Of a stretch of 28,825 nucleotides of DNA, positions 1 to 6,475 are shown in pieces (the stretch's first letter is position 1; each line of letters opens with the position of its first letter). Under the pieces are notes generated by a model, which saw nothing but the letters and a program-made list of their open reading frames with translations, did no database searches and was not told the origin of the DNA. The stretch lies in the IMG/VR virus record IMGVR_UViG_3300048591_001619, positions 1 to 28,825 of that record. The stretch is one strand, 5' to 3'. Origin of the DNA: a virus. The position numbers and the translations under genes are program-made.

Positions 1-334
1 GCACGCTCCACCGGCTGAACAGGCTTCCGTAGGCGAGGGCACGCATCCACTCGCGCACCACTTCCACCGTGACCTCGCGCCCGTTGAAATCCTCCACCGC
101 TAGAGGCGAACCAGTCAGCTCGCGGGCCACCATCTCCACCACGCTGGTCTTTCCCACACCGGGCGGCCCATAGAGCAGCAGCTTCATGGAACCGATGACC
201 GGGTCTGCGGCGGAAAGGCGGCGGGCCTTGGTCACCTGGGCCTTGGCCACGCGCTTGGCTTGTCCGATCAGGTCGTTCGGAGAGGCGGGTTTCCAGTTCA
301 TGGGGGACACGAGAAGATCAGGTTCAGCAGGCAT
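1..334 (-). CDS. AAA+ ATPase, RarA/RFC-like, 3' end outside window
   Basis: N-terminal 111 codons of an AAA+ ATPase running off the left edge. A Walker A motif, GPPGVGKTS, lies at about residues 56-64, after an N-terminal stretch (SPNDLIGQAKRVAKAQ) like that which opens RarA/MgsA, RuvB and clamp-loader proteins. Such proteins use ATP to load or remodel complexes at replication forks. I place the start at ATG 334-332, which overlaps the end of the 62-residue gene by 11 bases; an in-frame ATG at 301 is the alternative. It is the last visible gene of a minus-strand run joined by overlaps. Walker B and the C-terminal domain are outside the window, so the subfamily is open. A separate gene at 4967-5548 looks like the C-terminal domain of this family. 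Confidence 0.8.
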   Translation of the reverse strand, partial: MPAEPDLLVSPMNWKPASPNDLIGQAKRVAKAQVTKARRLSAADPVIGSMKLLLYGPPGVGKTSVVEMVARELTGSPLAVEDFNGREVTVEVVREWMRALAYGSLFSRWSV

Positions 335-512
335 GGGTGTCGGGATGGTCGGGGTTGGCGTGCGGCGTGGTGAGTCGCGTGAGAGCTTGGGCAACTGCCG
401 TGGCGCCCTTCTTGTAGACCGTGACCGCGAGCAGCTCGCCGTCGAGCCACACGGCCCAGTTGCGGGAGCCGTAGCGGGTGATCTCGACGCGCTTGGAAAC
501 GGCTGCATTCAT
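324..512 (-). CDS. Small hypothetical protein (62 aa)
   Basis: Short basic protein of 62 residues with no family I can name. The centre, RYGSRNWAVWLDGELLAVTVYKKGA, reads as alternating beta strands with a clear hydrophobic pattern, which favours a real folded protein. Its ATG overlaps the stop of the HTH protein (ATGA), and its stop overlaps the start of the AAA+ gene, so it sits inside a translationally coupled operon. No membrane segment or signal peptide is seen. Its position suggests an accessory role to the neighbouring HTH or AAA+ protein, but nothing in the sequence proves that. Confidence 0.7.
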   Translation of the reverse strand: MNAAVSKRVEITRYGSRNWAVWLDGELLAVTVYKKGATAVAQALTRLTTPHANPDHPDTHAC

Positions 513-1231
513 GAGTGTGCCCAGCCCTCCTTCCTGGCCCGCGCCTTCACCGTGTTCACCGAAAGGTCGAAGGCGGCGGCTGTCTGCTTGAGGCTGCGGT
601 TGCGGCGGTAGAGCTTCTTGACCGCTTTCCAGTCGATCACCCGTCCGTCCACGGTGACTGAGGGGCGTCCTCGCGGTCGCTTTTGGCGCGGTTGCCGCTG
701 CCGCCGCTGTTCCGCATTGGACTGAACCCGCTCCACCACGTCCTCGCTTGGCGGCGGGGAGCCGGATCGCATCTGATCGCGGATCTCGGTGAGCTGGCGT
801 TGGGCGTGACTCCGCACCCGTTCGAGTTCTTCCTCGCTGAGCTGCGAGGTGTCGCCGTCGCTGAACGGATCGAAGCGTTCGTGGCTCCCGTTGGTTTGCG
901 GCTCGGTTCTTGGAGCGGCGAGAGCCTCCGCGCGCAGTTCACCGAGCTGTTTCCGCACTTCCTCCGCCGCCGCGACGCGGATGGCTTCCCCGACGCTCGG
1001 TGGCGTGGAGCCGTCCTCGAAGCGCCGGAGCGCCTCGGCCACCTTGGCTTCGGCGATCTCGCCGATCAGTTCCACGGGGATCTCGGTGATCGAATACACG
1101 ATCCCGGTGAGCGAGCGCATCCCGAGCAGGGCGCGCATCTGGTTGCGGGCTTCGCGCGGGGTAGGTGCTTCGAGGCGGTCGTCGAAAACCACGCGTCCGC
1201 CCTGGCTGGCGATGATCTTGAATAGCTTCAT
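509..1231 (-). CDS. HTH/AT-hook DNA-binding protein (240 aa)
   Basis: Likely regulator or DNA-packaging accessory protein. The N-terminus (about 1-75) is a compact alpha/beta region starting MKLFKIIASQGGRVVF. The middle (about 75-180) is charged and probably helical. Near the C-terminus is an AT-hook-like KRPRGRPS, followed by a probable helix-turn-helix (DWKAVKKLYRRNRSLKQTAA, then FDLSVNTVKARARKEGW) of the type seen in phage and transposon DNA-binding proteins. The start at ATG 1231 overlaps the amidotransferase stop (ATGA) and has ACCCTAAC nine bases upstream. The same frame stays open for 210 codons further upstream, but that stretch is a shadow of the amidotransferase. The target DNA is unknown; the end of the 48-bp repeat copy lies 32 bases upstream of its own start. 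Confidence 0.75.
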   Translation of the reverse strand: MKLFKIIASQGGRVVFDDRLEAPTPREARNQMRALLGMRSLTGIVYSITEIPVELIGEIAEAKVAEALRRFEDGSTPPSVGEAIRVAAAEEVRKQLGELRAEALAAPRTEPQTNGSHERFDPFSDGDTSQLSEEELERVRSHAQRQLTEIRDQMRSGSPPPSEDVVERVQSNAEQRRQRQPRQKRPRGRPSVTVDGRVIDWKAVKKLYRRNRSLKQTAAAFDLSVNTVKARARKEGWAHS

Positions 1232-1959
1232 TGGCAATGCGTTAGGGTCAGGGATGAAATGAGGCTCTGAGCCGTGGCGCGTGGTGTCGCGCCGTTTTGA
1301 TCGCCATTTTCCGAGGCCTCTGGAGTCCAGAACTCGGACTGCTGAAAGCCGGCGGCGCAGGCCGCGGGATCGGAGAGGTCGAGGCCGCCGGAAACGGGGA
1401 CGCCGAGCCGCCGCAGGAAATTGCGGTTGCTCACCCGCATCCCCTCGAACTCCGCCCACGGGCCGTAGAGCCGGGTCTGCTTGGCGTTCATCCAAACCCA
1501 CCGGCCGGGCAGCTTGGAAAGGATGCGCCTGCCGTGGGCATGCACGCAGAGCGCGGCGGCGCGGGTATCGCTCATCGGACCGCGCGGGAGCCGCTTGCCA
1601 TGTTCCTGGCGCAGGCGGCGCAGGGCCTCGTCGTAGGCCGGCCAGGTGCCGTTGTGGAAGAGCACGGTGTTCGCCTCTCCAAAAAGGTCGGTCTTCGACC
1701 AGCGGGTCACCGGGAACGGGTGGCAGAGATCCGCATCGACGCCGCCGACGCTGGCCCAGCGGAAGTGGATGATGACTTCGCCGTCGAGTTCCGCGAGCAG
1801 CGCCTCCACATCGTCCACATCGAGGTTCTTCATCCAGCGGACTTTTCCGCGTTCCCGCCAAGCCATCCCTGCCCCGTGGGGGTTGGCATCGTGGCAGGCT
1901 TCGAGCACGTCCCGCGCGGGGCGCGCGTTTTCATCGGGGCATACGAGTATCACACACAT
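1228..1959 (-). CDS. Class II glutamine amidotransferase-like protein
   Basis: Predicted Ntn hydrolase that would release ammonia from glutamine and pass it to a partner ligase. The sequence begins Met-Cys, so Cys2 becomes the N-terminal nucleophile after methionine removal. HFRWAS (65-70) and FHNGTW (101-106) match the conserved Arg/His and Asn-Gly elements of the class II (GATase_2) fold. At 243 residues it is a stand-alone amidotransferase domain with no synthase domain attached. It lies directly downstream of the amidoligase, as in amidoligase cassettes described by comparative genomics. ACCCTAAC is 12 bases before the ATG. Its last ~25 codons are encoded by the 48-bp repeat, giving ENGDQNGATPRATA. 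The fold assignment is good; the substrate is unknown. Confidence 0.85.
   Translation of the reverse strand: MCVILVCPDENARPARDVLEACHDANPHGAGMAWRERGKVRWMKNLDVDDVEALLAELDGEVIIHFRWASVGGVDADLCHPFPVTRWSKTDLFGEANTVLFHNGTWPAYDEALRRLRQEHGKRLPRGPMSDTRAAALCVHAHGRRILSKLPGRWVWMNAKQTRLYGPWAEFEGMRVSNRNFLRRLGVPVSGGLDLSDPAACAAGFQQSEFWTPEASENGDQNGATPRATAQSLISSLTLTHCQ
1263..1310 (-). repeat. 48-bp leader repeat, copy 1
   Basis: Copy 1 lies in the 3' end of the amidotransferase gene, ending 32 bases before the HTH-protein start. Minus-strand core AAAATGGCGATCAAAACGG, then GCGCGACACCACGCGCC, which can fold into a GGCGCG/CGCGCC stem with loop ACACCA. Confidence 0.85.
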
Positions 1960-2032
1960 CTTAGTAGTTCTGTTAGGGTTCTGAGGCCAAAGGCTCTCAT
2001 GGATGGGTTCAGGGTTGGGTGGAGCCGACGCC

Positions 2033-3004
2033 TCAGAGCTGGGCGTCGGGGAAGCGCTGATCGAAGCGCTTGCAGAGGCGCTGGGCTTCCTTGCGGATGG
2101 CGGGCAGTTCCGCGTGCAGGGTGCCGAAGAGCCCGAGGGCGGCGGGCCGCTTGGAGCCGATCCAGCCGAGGTAATCGTGCAGGTAGCGCAGGGCGGAGAC
2201 GGCGGTGGCGGTGCGCTTGATCTGCGCCTTGTTCTTGGTGAATCCGCCGAGGCACTTCACTTCGTGGGCGCGGCGGCAGAGGCCGAGCACCGTGCCAAGG
2301 TGATGCAGGATCTTCTTGGCGTTGAGCGTGCCGGCGAAGACGCGGAACTCCACCACTCCACAGTATTTGCCGGAGGCGTCGCGCTTGAAGGCCTTGCGGA
2401 AGTTGAGCATCCCGCGCCCGCACTGCTCGACGCACTCGGCTTTGACCCGCTCCTCCTCGGTGGTGACCAGCCGCCGCATCTTCGCTCCGGTGTCCTCGAA
2501 GAGCGGGTGGCTGTAGTGGTTCAGGTGGCGCGCGGTTCCCGTCTGGCCGTAGAGACCACGGGCGTGCCACCGGCTGATGTGGGCGAGCTTGCGGATGAAC
2601 TCGCTCACCACCCTCGGATCGTCCGTTCCGATCACGCTCTCGATCCCCACGGTGATGTGGCAGCCGCAGCTGTCGTTCACCGTGGCTCCGATGGCGTGCG
2701 TCCATTCCACGAAGCGCAGCAGGCAGGCAATGCCCTCGTCGCCGTGGAGGATGGGTGACACGAATTCGCAGGGCGACTGGTCCGCGTCGCAGCGGATGGA
2801 GCCGTCGCGCTCGGCTTTCCATCGGCTGCCCCGGAAATCGGGGGCGTTGACGGGGAGCGTGCTGCTCGCGTCGATGCCCACTTGGACCGGGTGGCCGCGG
2901 TGGTAGCCGCCGACGTTCACCCCGGCGGTGGTGGGGATGCGGGTCTCCAGCTCGATCCCCCACCGGATCTGGCTGGCTTGATGGTCTGGCTGCTTAACTT
3001 TCAT
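2033..3004 (-). CDS. Amidoligase_2-family COOH-NH2 ligase
   Basis: Predicted ATP-dependent ligase that joins a carboxylate to an amine (GS-like fold, Amidoligase_2 family). Family signatures in order: WGIELE at 15-20, CEFVSP at 79-84, CGCHITVGI at 113-121 (equivalent to the GxHVH-type motif), and GVVEFRVFAGTLNAKK at 216-231. The 323-residue length is usual for the family. The ATG at 3004 is preceded by ACCCTAAC 11 bases upstream and by a 48-bp repeat. The class II amidotransferase follows after 73 bases. Published comparative genomics of this family predicts peptide-tag or small-metabolite modification, often with a class II amidotransferase partner. The actual substrate here cannot be read from sequence. 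Confidence 0.85.
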   Translation of the reverse strand: MKVKQPDHQASQIRWGIELETRIPTTAGVNVGGYHRGHPVQVGIDASSTLPVNAPDFRGSRWKAERDGSIRCDADQSPCEFVSPILHGDEGIACLLRFVEWTHAIGATVNDSCGCHITVGIESVIGTDDPRVVSEFIRKLAHISRWHARGLYGQTGTARHLNHYSHPLFEDTGAKMRRLVTTEEERVKAECVEQCGRGMLNFRKAFKRDASGKYCGVVEFRVFAGTLNAKKILHHLGTVLGLCRRAHEVKCLGGFTKNKAQIKRTATAVSALRYLHDYLGWIGSKRPAALGLFGTLHAELPAIRKEAQRLCKRFDQRFPDAQL

Positions 3005-3039
3005 AGGATCAATGGGTTAGGGTTTCCTTGACCCTTTGA

Positions 3040-3087
3040 GCCTCTTCACCGTCCCTCGTGGTGTCGCGCCGTTTTGATCACCATTTT
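3040..3087 (-). repeat. 48-bp leader repeat, copy 2
   Basis: Copy 2 is intergenic, 36 bases upstream of the amidoligase start. Core AAAATGGTGATCAAAACGG and GCGCGACACCACG are conserved; the stem's right arm is changed to AGGGACGG, so the hairpin is lost here. Confidence 0.85.
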
Positions 3088-3131
3088 AACGACGGGAATC
3101 AGCCAGCCCCGATGGGGGGGGAATCCCGACG

Positions 3132-3167
3132 AAAAAGGCCGCGCCCCTCGACGGGAAGGACGCGGCC
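3132..3167 (-). terminator. Rho-independent terminator after DNA ligase
   Basis: Read on the minus strand, GGCCGCG pairs with CGCGGCC (3137-3143 with 3161-3167); inside the loop CCC/GGG around GTCGA can extend pairing. A run of five T follows (A-tract 3132-3136 on plus). It lies just after the ligase stop and before the amidoligase leader. Confidence 0.8.
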
Positions 3168-3190
3168 CTGGCGGATGGTTTGAGGGTTTC

Positions 3191-4075
3191 TCACAGGTCC
3201 CACGCCTCGCGGAACCCGAGGAACTTGGGGAAGCGCGGCGCTTCCTTTGCCCCGCTCGGCTGGTGGCGGAACTTCACCAGTCTCCCCACCAGCGTCTCGC
3301 GCCGCTCCCAGAGGGTGACCCGGTCGATCCCGCCGAGCACATGGTTGTAGCCGACCCGGAACTCCACGCCGGTCTCCGCGTGGCGCACGACGAAGCCGCC
3401 CAGCTCGCCGCGCCCGACCAGACCGGCCTGGGCGAGGCTGCGCTTGGTCCTCCCGAAGGCGTCCTTCTCGGCGGGGTTCAGGTTGCTCATGCCTTCGTAG
3501 GTGTCGATGACCACCGCCTCGTCGTCCTCGAAGCGCTTGATCTTGAGCAGGTGCCCCTCGCGCTCGGTGGACCGCCCGCACTTGTAGGGCGAATGCGGCG
3601 TGCGGATCATGACGCCCTCGTAGCCCTCGCCGACGCAGCGTTCCTCGTAGGCCATCAGCTCGTCGAGGCAGCCCTGCCGCTCCGGCAGGATCTTGTCCAC
3701 CCGCTCGTAGTCCGGCAGGCGGCTCAGTTCACCCATGCGTTCGGCGTAGGGCTTGCCGAGCGCCTCGCTCACGTAGTCGAACACGGCGAAGGTGAAGTCC
3801 GGCTCGCCCCCGGCGCGGCCCACGTGCCCGGCGGTCTCGCTGAAAGTCGTGCCTTTCACGATCAGCTCGCCGTCGAGTCCGTCGGGCAGGTTCGCCTCGA
3901 TCCACTCGCGGATGAAGCGGTTGGACACGGGCTTGAAGGAGCGGGTCAGGGCGCGTCCGCCGACCTTGAGGCAGCGGATGCCGTCGAGCTTGGGTGTGGC
4001 CAGCAGCGGGAAGCTGAGGGACTCGGGGCGCTCGCACTTGCCGGCGAGCATCGGCTTGGTGATGGGATGGTTCAT
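3191..4075 (-). CDS. ATP-dependent DNA ligase
   Basis: Seals nicks in DNA by an adenylated-lysine mechanism. Motif I is PKLDG with Lys29 as the expected AMP acceptor; motif III is DGLDGELIV (about 75-83); motif IV is EGVMIRTP and motif V is HLLKIKRF. The C-terminal part (about 210-294) fits an OB-fold. At 294 residues it is a minimal ligase of the T7-like or ChlV-like size. I start it at ATG 4075; an upstream in-frame ATG at 4168 would only translate the 48-bp repeat. A strong terminator lies just downstream (3132-3167), so it probably ends a transcription unit. It likely serves phage replication or repair. Confidence in family is high. Confidence 0.92.
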   Translation of the reverse strand: MNHPITKPMLAGKCERPESLSFPLLATPKLDGIRCLKVGGRALTRSFKPVSNRFIREWIEANLPDGLDGELIVKGTTFSETAGHVGRAGGEPDFTFAVFDYVSEALGKPYAERMGELSRLPDYERVDKILPERQGCLDELMAYEERCVGEGYEGVMIRTPHSPYKCGRSTEREGHLLKIKRFEDDEAVVIDTYEGMSNLNPAEKDAFGRTKRSLAQAGLVGRGELGGFVVRHAETGVEFRVGYNHVLGGIDRVTLWERRETLVGRLVKFRHQPSGAKEAPRFPKFLGFREAWDL

Positions 4076-4408
4076 GATGTCTTCACTGGGTTTGGGTTCG
4101 GTGGCCCTCGTGGGCCGCTTCCTGCCTCTTGCCCGTGGCGCGTGGTGTCGCGCCGTTTTGATCACCATTTTGCGTTAGTGGGGCGCGAAAGCCGCGAAGT
4201 GTCGTAGATTCCACGATTCGAGGGAGGATTTGCCCCGCCATCGACGCTCTTGAACGCCTTCTTGGCGTGTCATCGTCCTCCCTTTGCAATGCCCCAATGC
4301 CCATCACCTTTGCATGAAGCCGCAGAATGATTTGTTTTACGCCGGGTGAGGCTCCCCCATGATCATGCACACGAACACAGCAACTCCTGAAGAATTTCTC
4401 CATCCCGA
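4076..4408. other. Intergenic region between ligase and HNH gene
   Basis: 333 bases without a convincing gene. It holds repeat copy 3, a small hairpin (ACGCC/GGCGT near 4255-4271), a GGGAGGA/TCCTCCC inverted pair around it, and A/T-richer sequence near the HNH start. A frame of 106 codons on the minus strand is open but has no protein-like pattern. Promoters for the two divergent genes are expected here; I cannot identify a clear -35/-10 pair. Confidence 0.5.
4124..4171 (-). repeat. 48-bp leader repeat, copy 3
   Basis: Copy 3 is upstream of the DNA ligase gene by 49 bases. It has the complete GGCGCG/CGCGCC stem and an ATGGTG in frame with the ligase, so a longer ligase would start inside it. 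Confidence 0.85.
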
Positions 4409-4909
4409 ATGACCTTAGAAAAACTGCCTAACAAAACATATCCAGCGCTGGGTCTGTCACTCATTGATCGAGCGTTCAAGGAAGCACATGCGGAAAGGTG
4501 CCCTTTGAGCGCGCTAGGCGAGATCAAGGCCTACTTCGAGGCAGATGGCGGGCTCCGCTGCGTCTATTGCGGTGATGAGAGCCCTTCACGCTGGGATCAC
4601 TTCTTCCCGGTTTCGAAGGGCGGCGACACCGTTCCTGGCAATCTCGTTCCGTCATGCGCTCGCTGCGATGATTCAAAGCAGCACAAGACGCTTGAGGAGT
4701 GGTTTTCCAGCAGGGCAACTCACAAGCCCCCGGAGAATTTACACGATGCTATTGTAATGAGAATTGCACGCTATCAGAAACACTTTGGCTATACCGAGCG
4801 CCCCTTTTTGGAGAAAATCGATGAACCAACGAGAGAGAAATACGAGCGGCTCACCACAGCTCTCCAGACAGTCCGCGATGTCCTAAGGGCGGACGGCATT
4901 ATCAACTAG
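4409..4909 (+). CDS. HNH endonuclease
   Basis: Small HNH nuclease of 166 residues. CVYCG (about 51-55), WDHFFPVSKGG (about 62-72), NLVP and CARCDDSKQHK (about 83-93) form a beta-beta-alpha metal finger with two zinc-binding CxxC pairs. It is the only plus-strand gene in an otherwise minus-strand arm, and its base composition is visibly richer in A/T than its neighbours. That suggests recent acquisition as a moron or free-standing homing endonuclease. No clear Shine-Dalgarno sequence precedes ATG 4409. It could also be a cellular HNH gene picked up from a host. Cleavage target unknown. Confidence 0.85.
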   Translation: MTLEKLPNKTYPALGLSLIDRAFKEAHAERCPLSALGEIKAYFEADGGLRCVYCGDESPSRWDHFFPVSKGGDTVPGNLVPSCARCDDSKQHKTLEEWFSSRATHKPPENLHDAIVMRIARYQKHFGYTERPFLEKIDEPTREKYERLTTALQTVRDVLRADGIIN

Positions 4910-4966
4910 GTTTCTCGAAGCGAACGTGGTTTCTCACTTAGCCAGTAGGCCGGCTGCCATTGGAAA

Positions 4967-5548
4967 TCACGGCAGGTCGTCGAACAGGCCCGGCTGGTGG
5001 GGTTCCAACGCCTCCTGCTCGGCCTTGAAGAAGTCCTTCTTCGTCTTGCCCCGCTTCCGACCTTCACGCGTGTGGCAGTCGTAGGCGTAGTTGGGGATGG
5101 GCACGTAGTCGTCCGCCTTGCGCAGTTCGTCGGCGAGCGTGTTCGGGTCGAGCCCGGCGCTCTCGTCGTAGACGAAGTTTTGCAGGTGGTCGGCGTCCCG
5201 GCTCTTCTTGGAAAGGCAGAGCAAGATCACCGCCTTCGAGATGAAGATTCGGCCACGGTGCTTCTTGGCGGGTACACCTTCATTGACCGCGAGGTAGGCG
5301 TCGTGGAGCGCCTTGACCTCCTGGGTGAGGATGCCCCAGCAGTCCTCCGCGCTCACGGTGAGGAGCCGCTTCCAACAGTATTTGCCGAAGCCGCTCGCCC
5401 ACAGTTCCAGCGCCCAGTAACCGGCCAGCGCGGCGTCGCCCCGGCGGATGCCTTTCTGCATCGCCGAGGACACCTCGCTGAATTGGTAGCCGCGCTTGGT
5501 GCGAAGGTTCATCGGATCGTTGAGTAACAGGTTAGGTAGGTCGTCCAT
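4967..5548 (-). CDS. RarA/MgsA C-terminal-domain-like protein
   Basis: Helical protein of 193 residues resembling the C-terminal half of RarA/MgsA or the collar domain of clamp loaders. The stretches SAMQKGIRRGDAALAGYWAL, WKRLLTVSAEDCW and RGRIFISKAVILLCLSKKSR line up by eye with the RarA pattern (K-x-R-x-D-x-x-AALYW, R-R-L-x-x-x-A-x-ED, and G-R-x-x-x-x-AV-x-x-L). It has no ATPase motif of its own. The start is most likely ATG 5548 (MDDLPNLLL); an ATG at 5584 lies inside repeat copy 4. It may pair with the AAA+ protein at the left edge, which would make a split loader. The match is from memory of the family, so confidence is moderate. Confidence 0.65.
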   Translation of the reverse strand: MDDLPNLLLNDPMNLRTKRGYQFSEVSSAMQKGIRRGDAALAGYWALELWASGFGKYCWKRLLTVSAEDCWGILTQEVKALHDAYLAVNEGVPAKKHRGRIFISKAVILLCLSKKSRDADHLQNFVYDESAGLDPNTLADELRKADDYVPIPNYAYDCHTREGRKRGKTKKDFFKAEQEALEPHQPGLFDDLP

Positions 5549-5555
5549 GGGAGGA

Positions 5556-5603
5556 GCCTCTTGGCCGTGGCTTTGAGGTTCCATCCGTTTGCATCACCAT
5601 TTT
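5556..5603 (-). repeat. 48-bp leader repeat, copy 4 (diverged)
   Basis: Copy 4 lies just before the RarA-C-like gene (start 5548). The ends AAAATGGTGAT and AGCCACGGCCAAGAGGC are kept while the middle differs. In the NGD frame the product stays similar (NGDANGWNLKATAKR against NGDQNGATPRATGKR). Confidence 0.75.
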
Positions 5604-5665
5604 CCGGCAGGTGGCTGGGTGGGTCGCGATAAAAGGAGGGTGTTCGGGGGTGCCTCATCATGAAC

Positions 5666-6475
5666 TCAGCGGTGCAGGTTGAGGCTCTGCCGCCGGGGTG
5701 CGTGGATCGCGACACGCTCCTGGCTCTTGTAATTTTCGAAGCGGATGTGGACCTTCCACTTGCGCTTGAGGTGGCGCTTTTCCGCTGTGATCCGGTCGGC
5801 GGTTCGGAAGATCGAGTTGCCACCAAGGTTCTTGTCCCTTCCCTGGACGAAGCAGAACCGCGCCTCGTTCCAGACCAGCCGGGTGTCGAGCAACTCCTGG
5901 AGCGTGGCATCGATGTCGCACTTGCACTTGAGCAACTCGTCCCACTTGGGCGCGTTGCCGTTCTCGTCCCGCACGATGCCGACCGCCCCGCCAACCCAGT
6001 GGTTCACGCCGAAGGGATCGTTGCGCTGAAGGAGGCGGGGATCGCTGCGCTGGTGCCAGCCGAAAAGCCGGGCGTCCGCGCCCCGCGCACACCACGCTGC
6101 GTTCGTGATCATGGCGAGGGTTTCTTCCGGGCTCAGCTTCCGGCAGCGGAGGCTCACCATGCAGACGCAGGCGGTGATGTCGTCGTCGAGCATGACGACG
6201 GCGTCCTCAGTGAAGCGGTCGAGGATCCAATTCCGCACGGCGGACACGCCCGTGATCTCATCCGGGATGAGCACGGTTTCCGGCAGCGGGATGCCGGCGT
6301 AGTCAGCCTTTTCGCTTTCGGGAACGACCAGCGTTGCGCTGGGGAACAGCTTGTGGCTGGTCATCGTCCTTGCCCGGCTGCGGCTCAGGATCACGAGCCT
6401 CAGTTTCAGGGGACGGAGTTCCGGCCACGGGTTGTCCGGCGGCGCGCTGGCAGAGTTGGAGCAGTCGTTTTCCAT
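5666..6475 (-). CDS. TAGT-like (TET/JBP-associated) glycosyltransferase
   Basis: Predicted GT-A-type glycosyltransferase of 269 residues. A first strand with an SRSR turn (28-34, VILSRSR) is followed by TLVVPESEKADY, then GVSAVRNWILDRF (76-88), and a DDD metal/sugar-nucleotide site in VVMLDDDI (93-100). Later come CDIDATLQEL and FVQGRDKNLGGN. This order matches the TAGT family predicted to glycosylate oxidised pyrimidines in phage DNA. The ATG at 6475 has a good GGAAGG ribosome site upstream. The first 58 codons overlap the ParB-like gene in another frame. No base-oxidising or hydroxymethylating enzyme is in the window, so a non-DNA acceptor remains possible. Confidence 0.65.
   Translation of the reverse strand: MENDCSNSASAPPDNPWPELRPLKLRLVILSRSRARTMTSHKLFPSATLVVPESEKADYAGIPLPETVLIPDEITGVSAVRNWILDRFTEDAVVMLDDDITACVCMVSLRCRKLSPEETLAMITNAAWCARGADARLFGWHQRSDPRLLQRNDPFGVNHWVGGAVGIVRDENGNAPKWDELLKCKCDIDATLQELLDTRLVWNEARFCFVQGRDKNLGGNSIFRTADRITAEKRHLKRKWKVHIRFENYKSQERVAIHAPRRQSLNLHR

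Noticed and set aside
1232-1861. Upstream extension of the HTH-protein frame
   Set aside because: Reads the amidotransferase gene out of frame; the Met at 1231 has the conserved leader.
4083-4403. 106-codon minus-strand frame in the ligase-HNH gap
   Set aside because: No protein-like pattern; it only reads through repeat copy 3.
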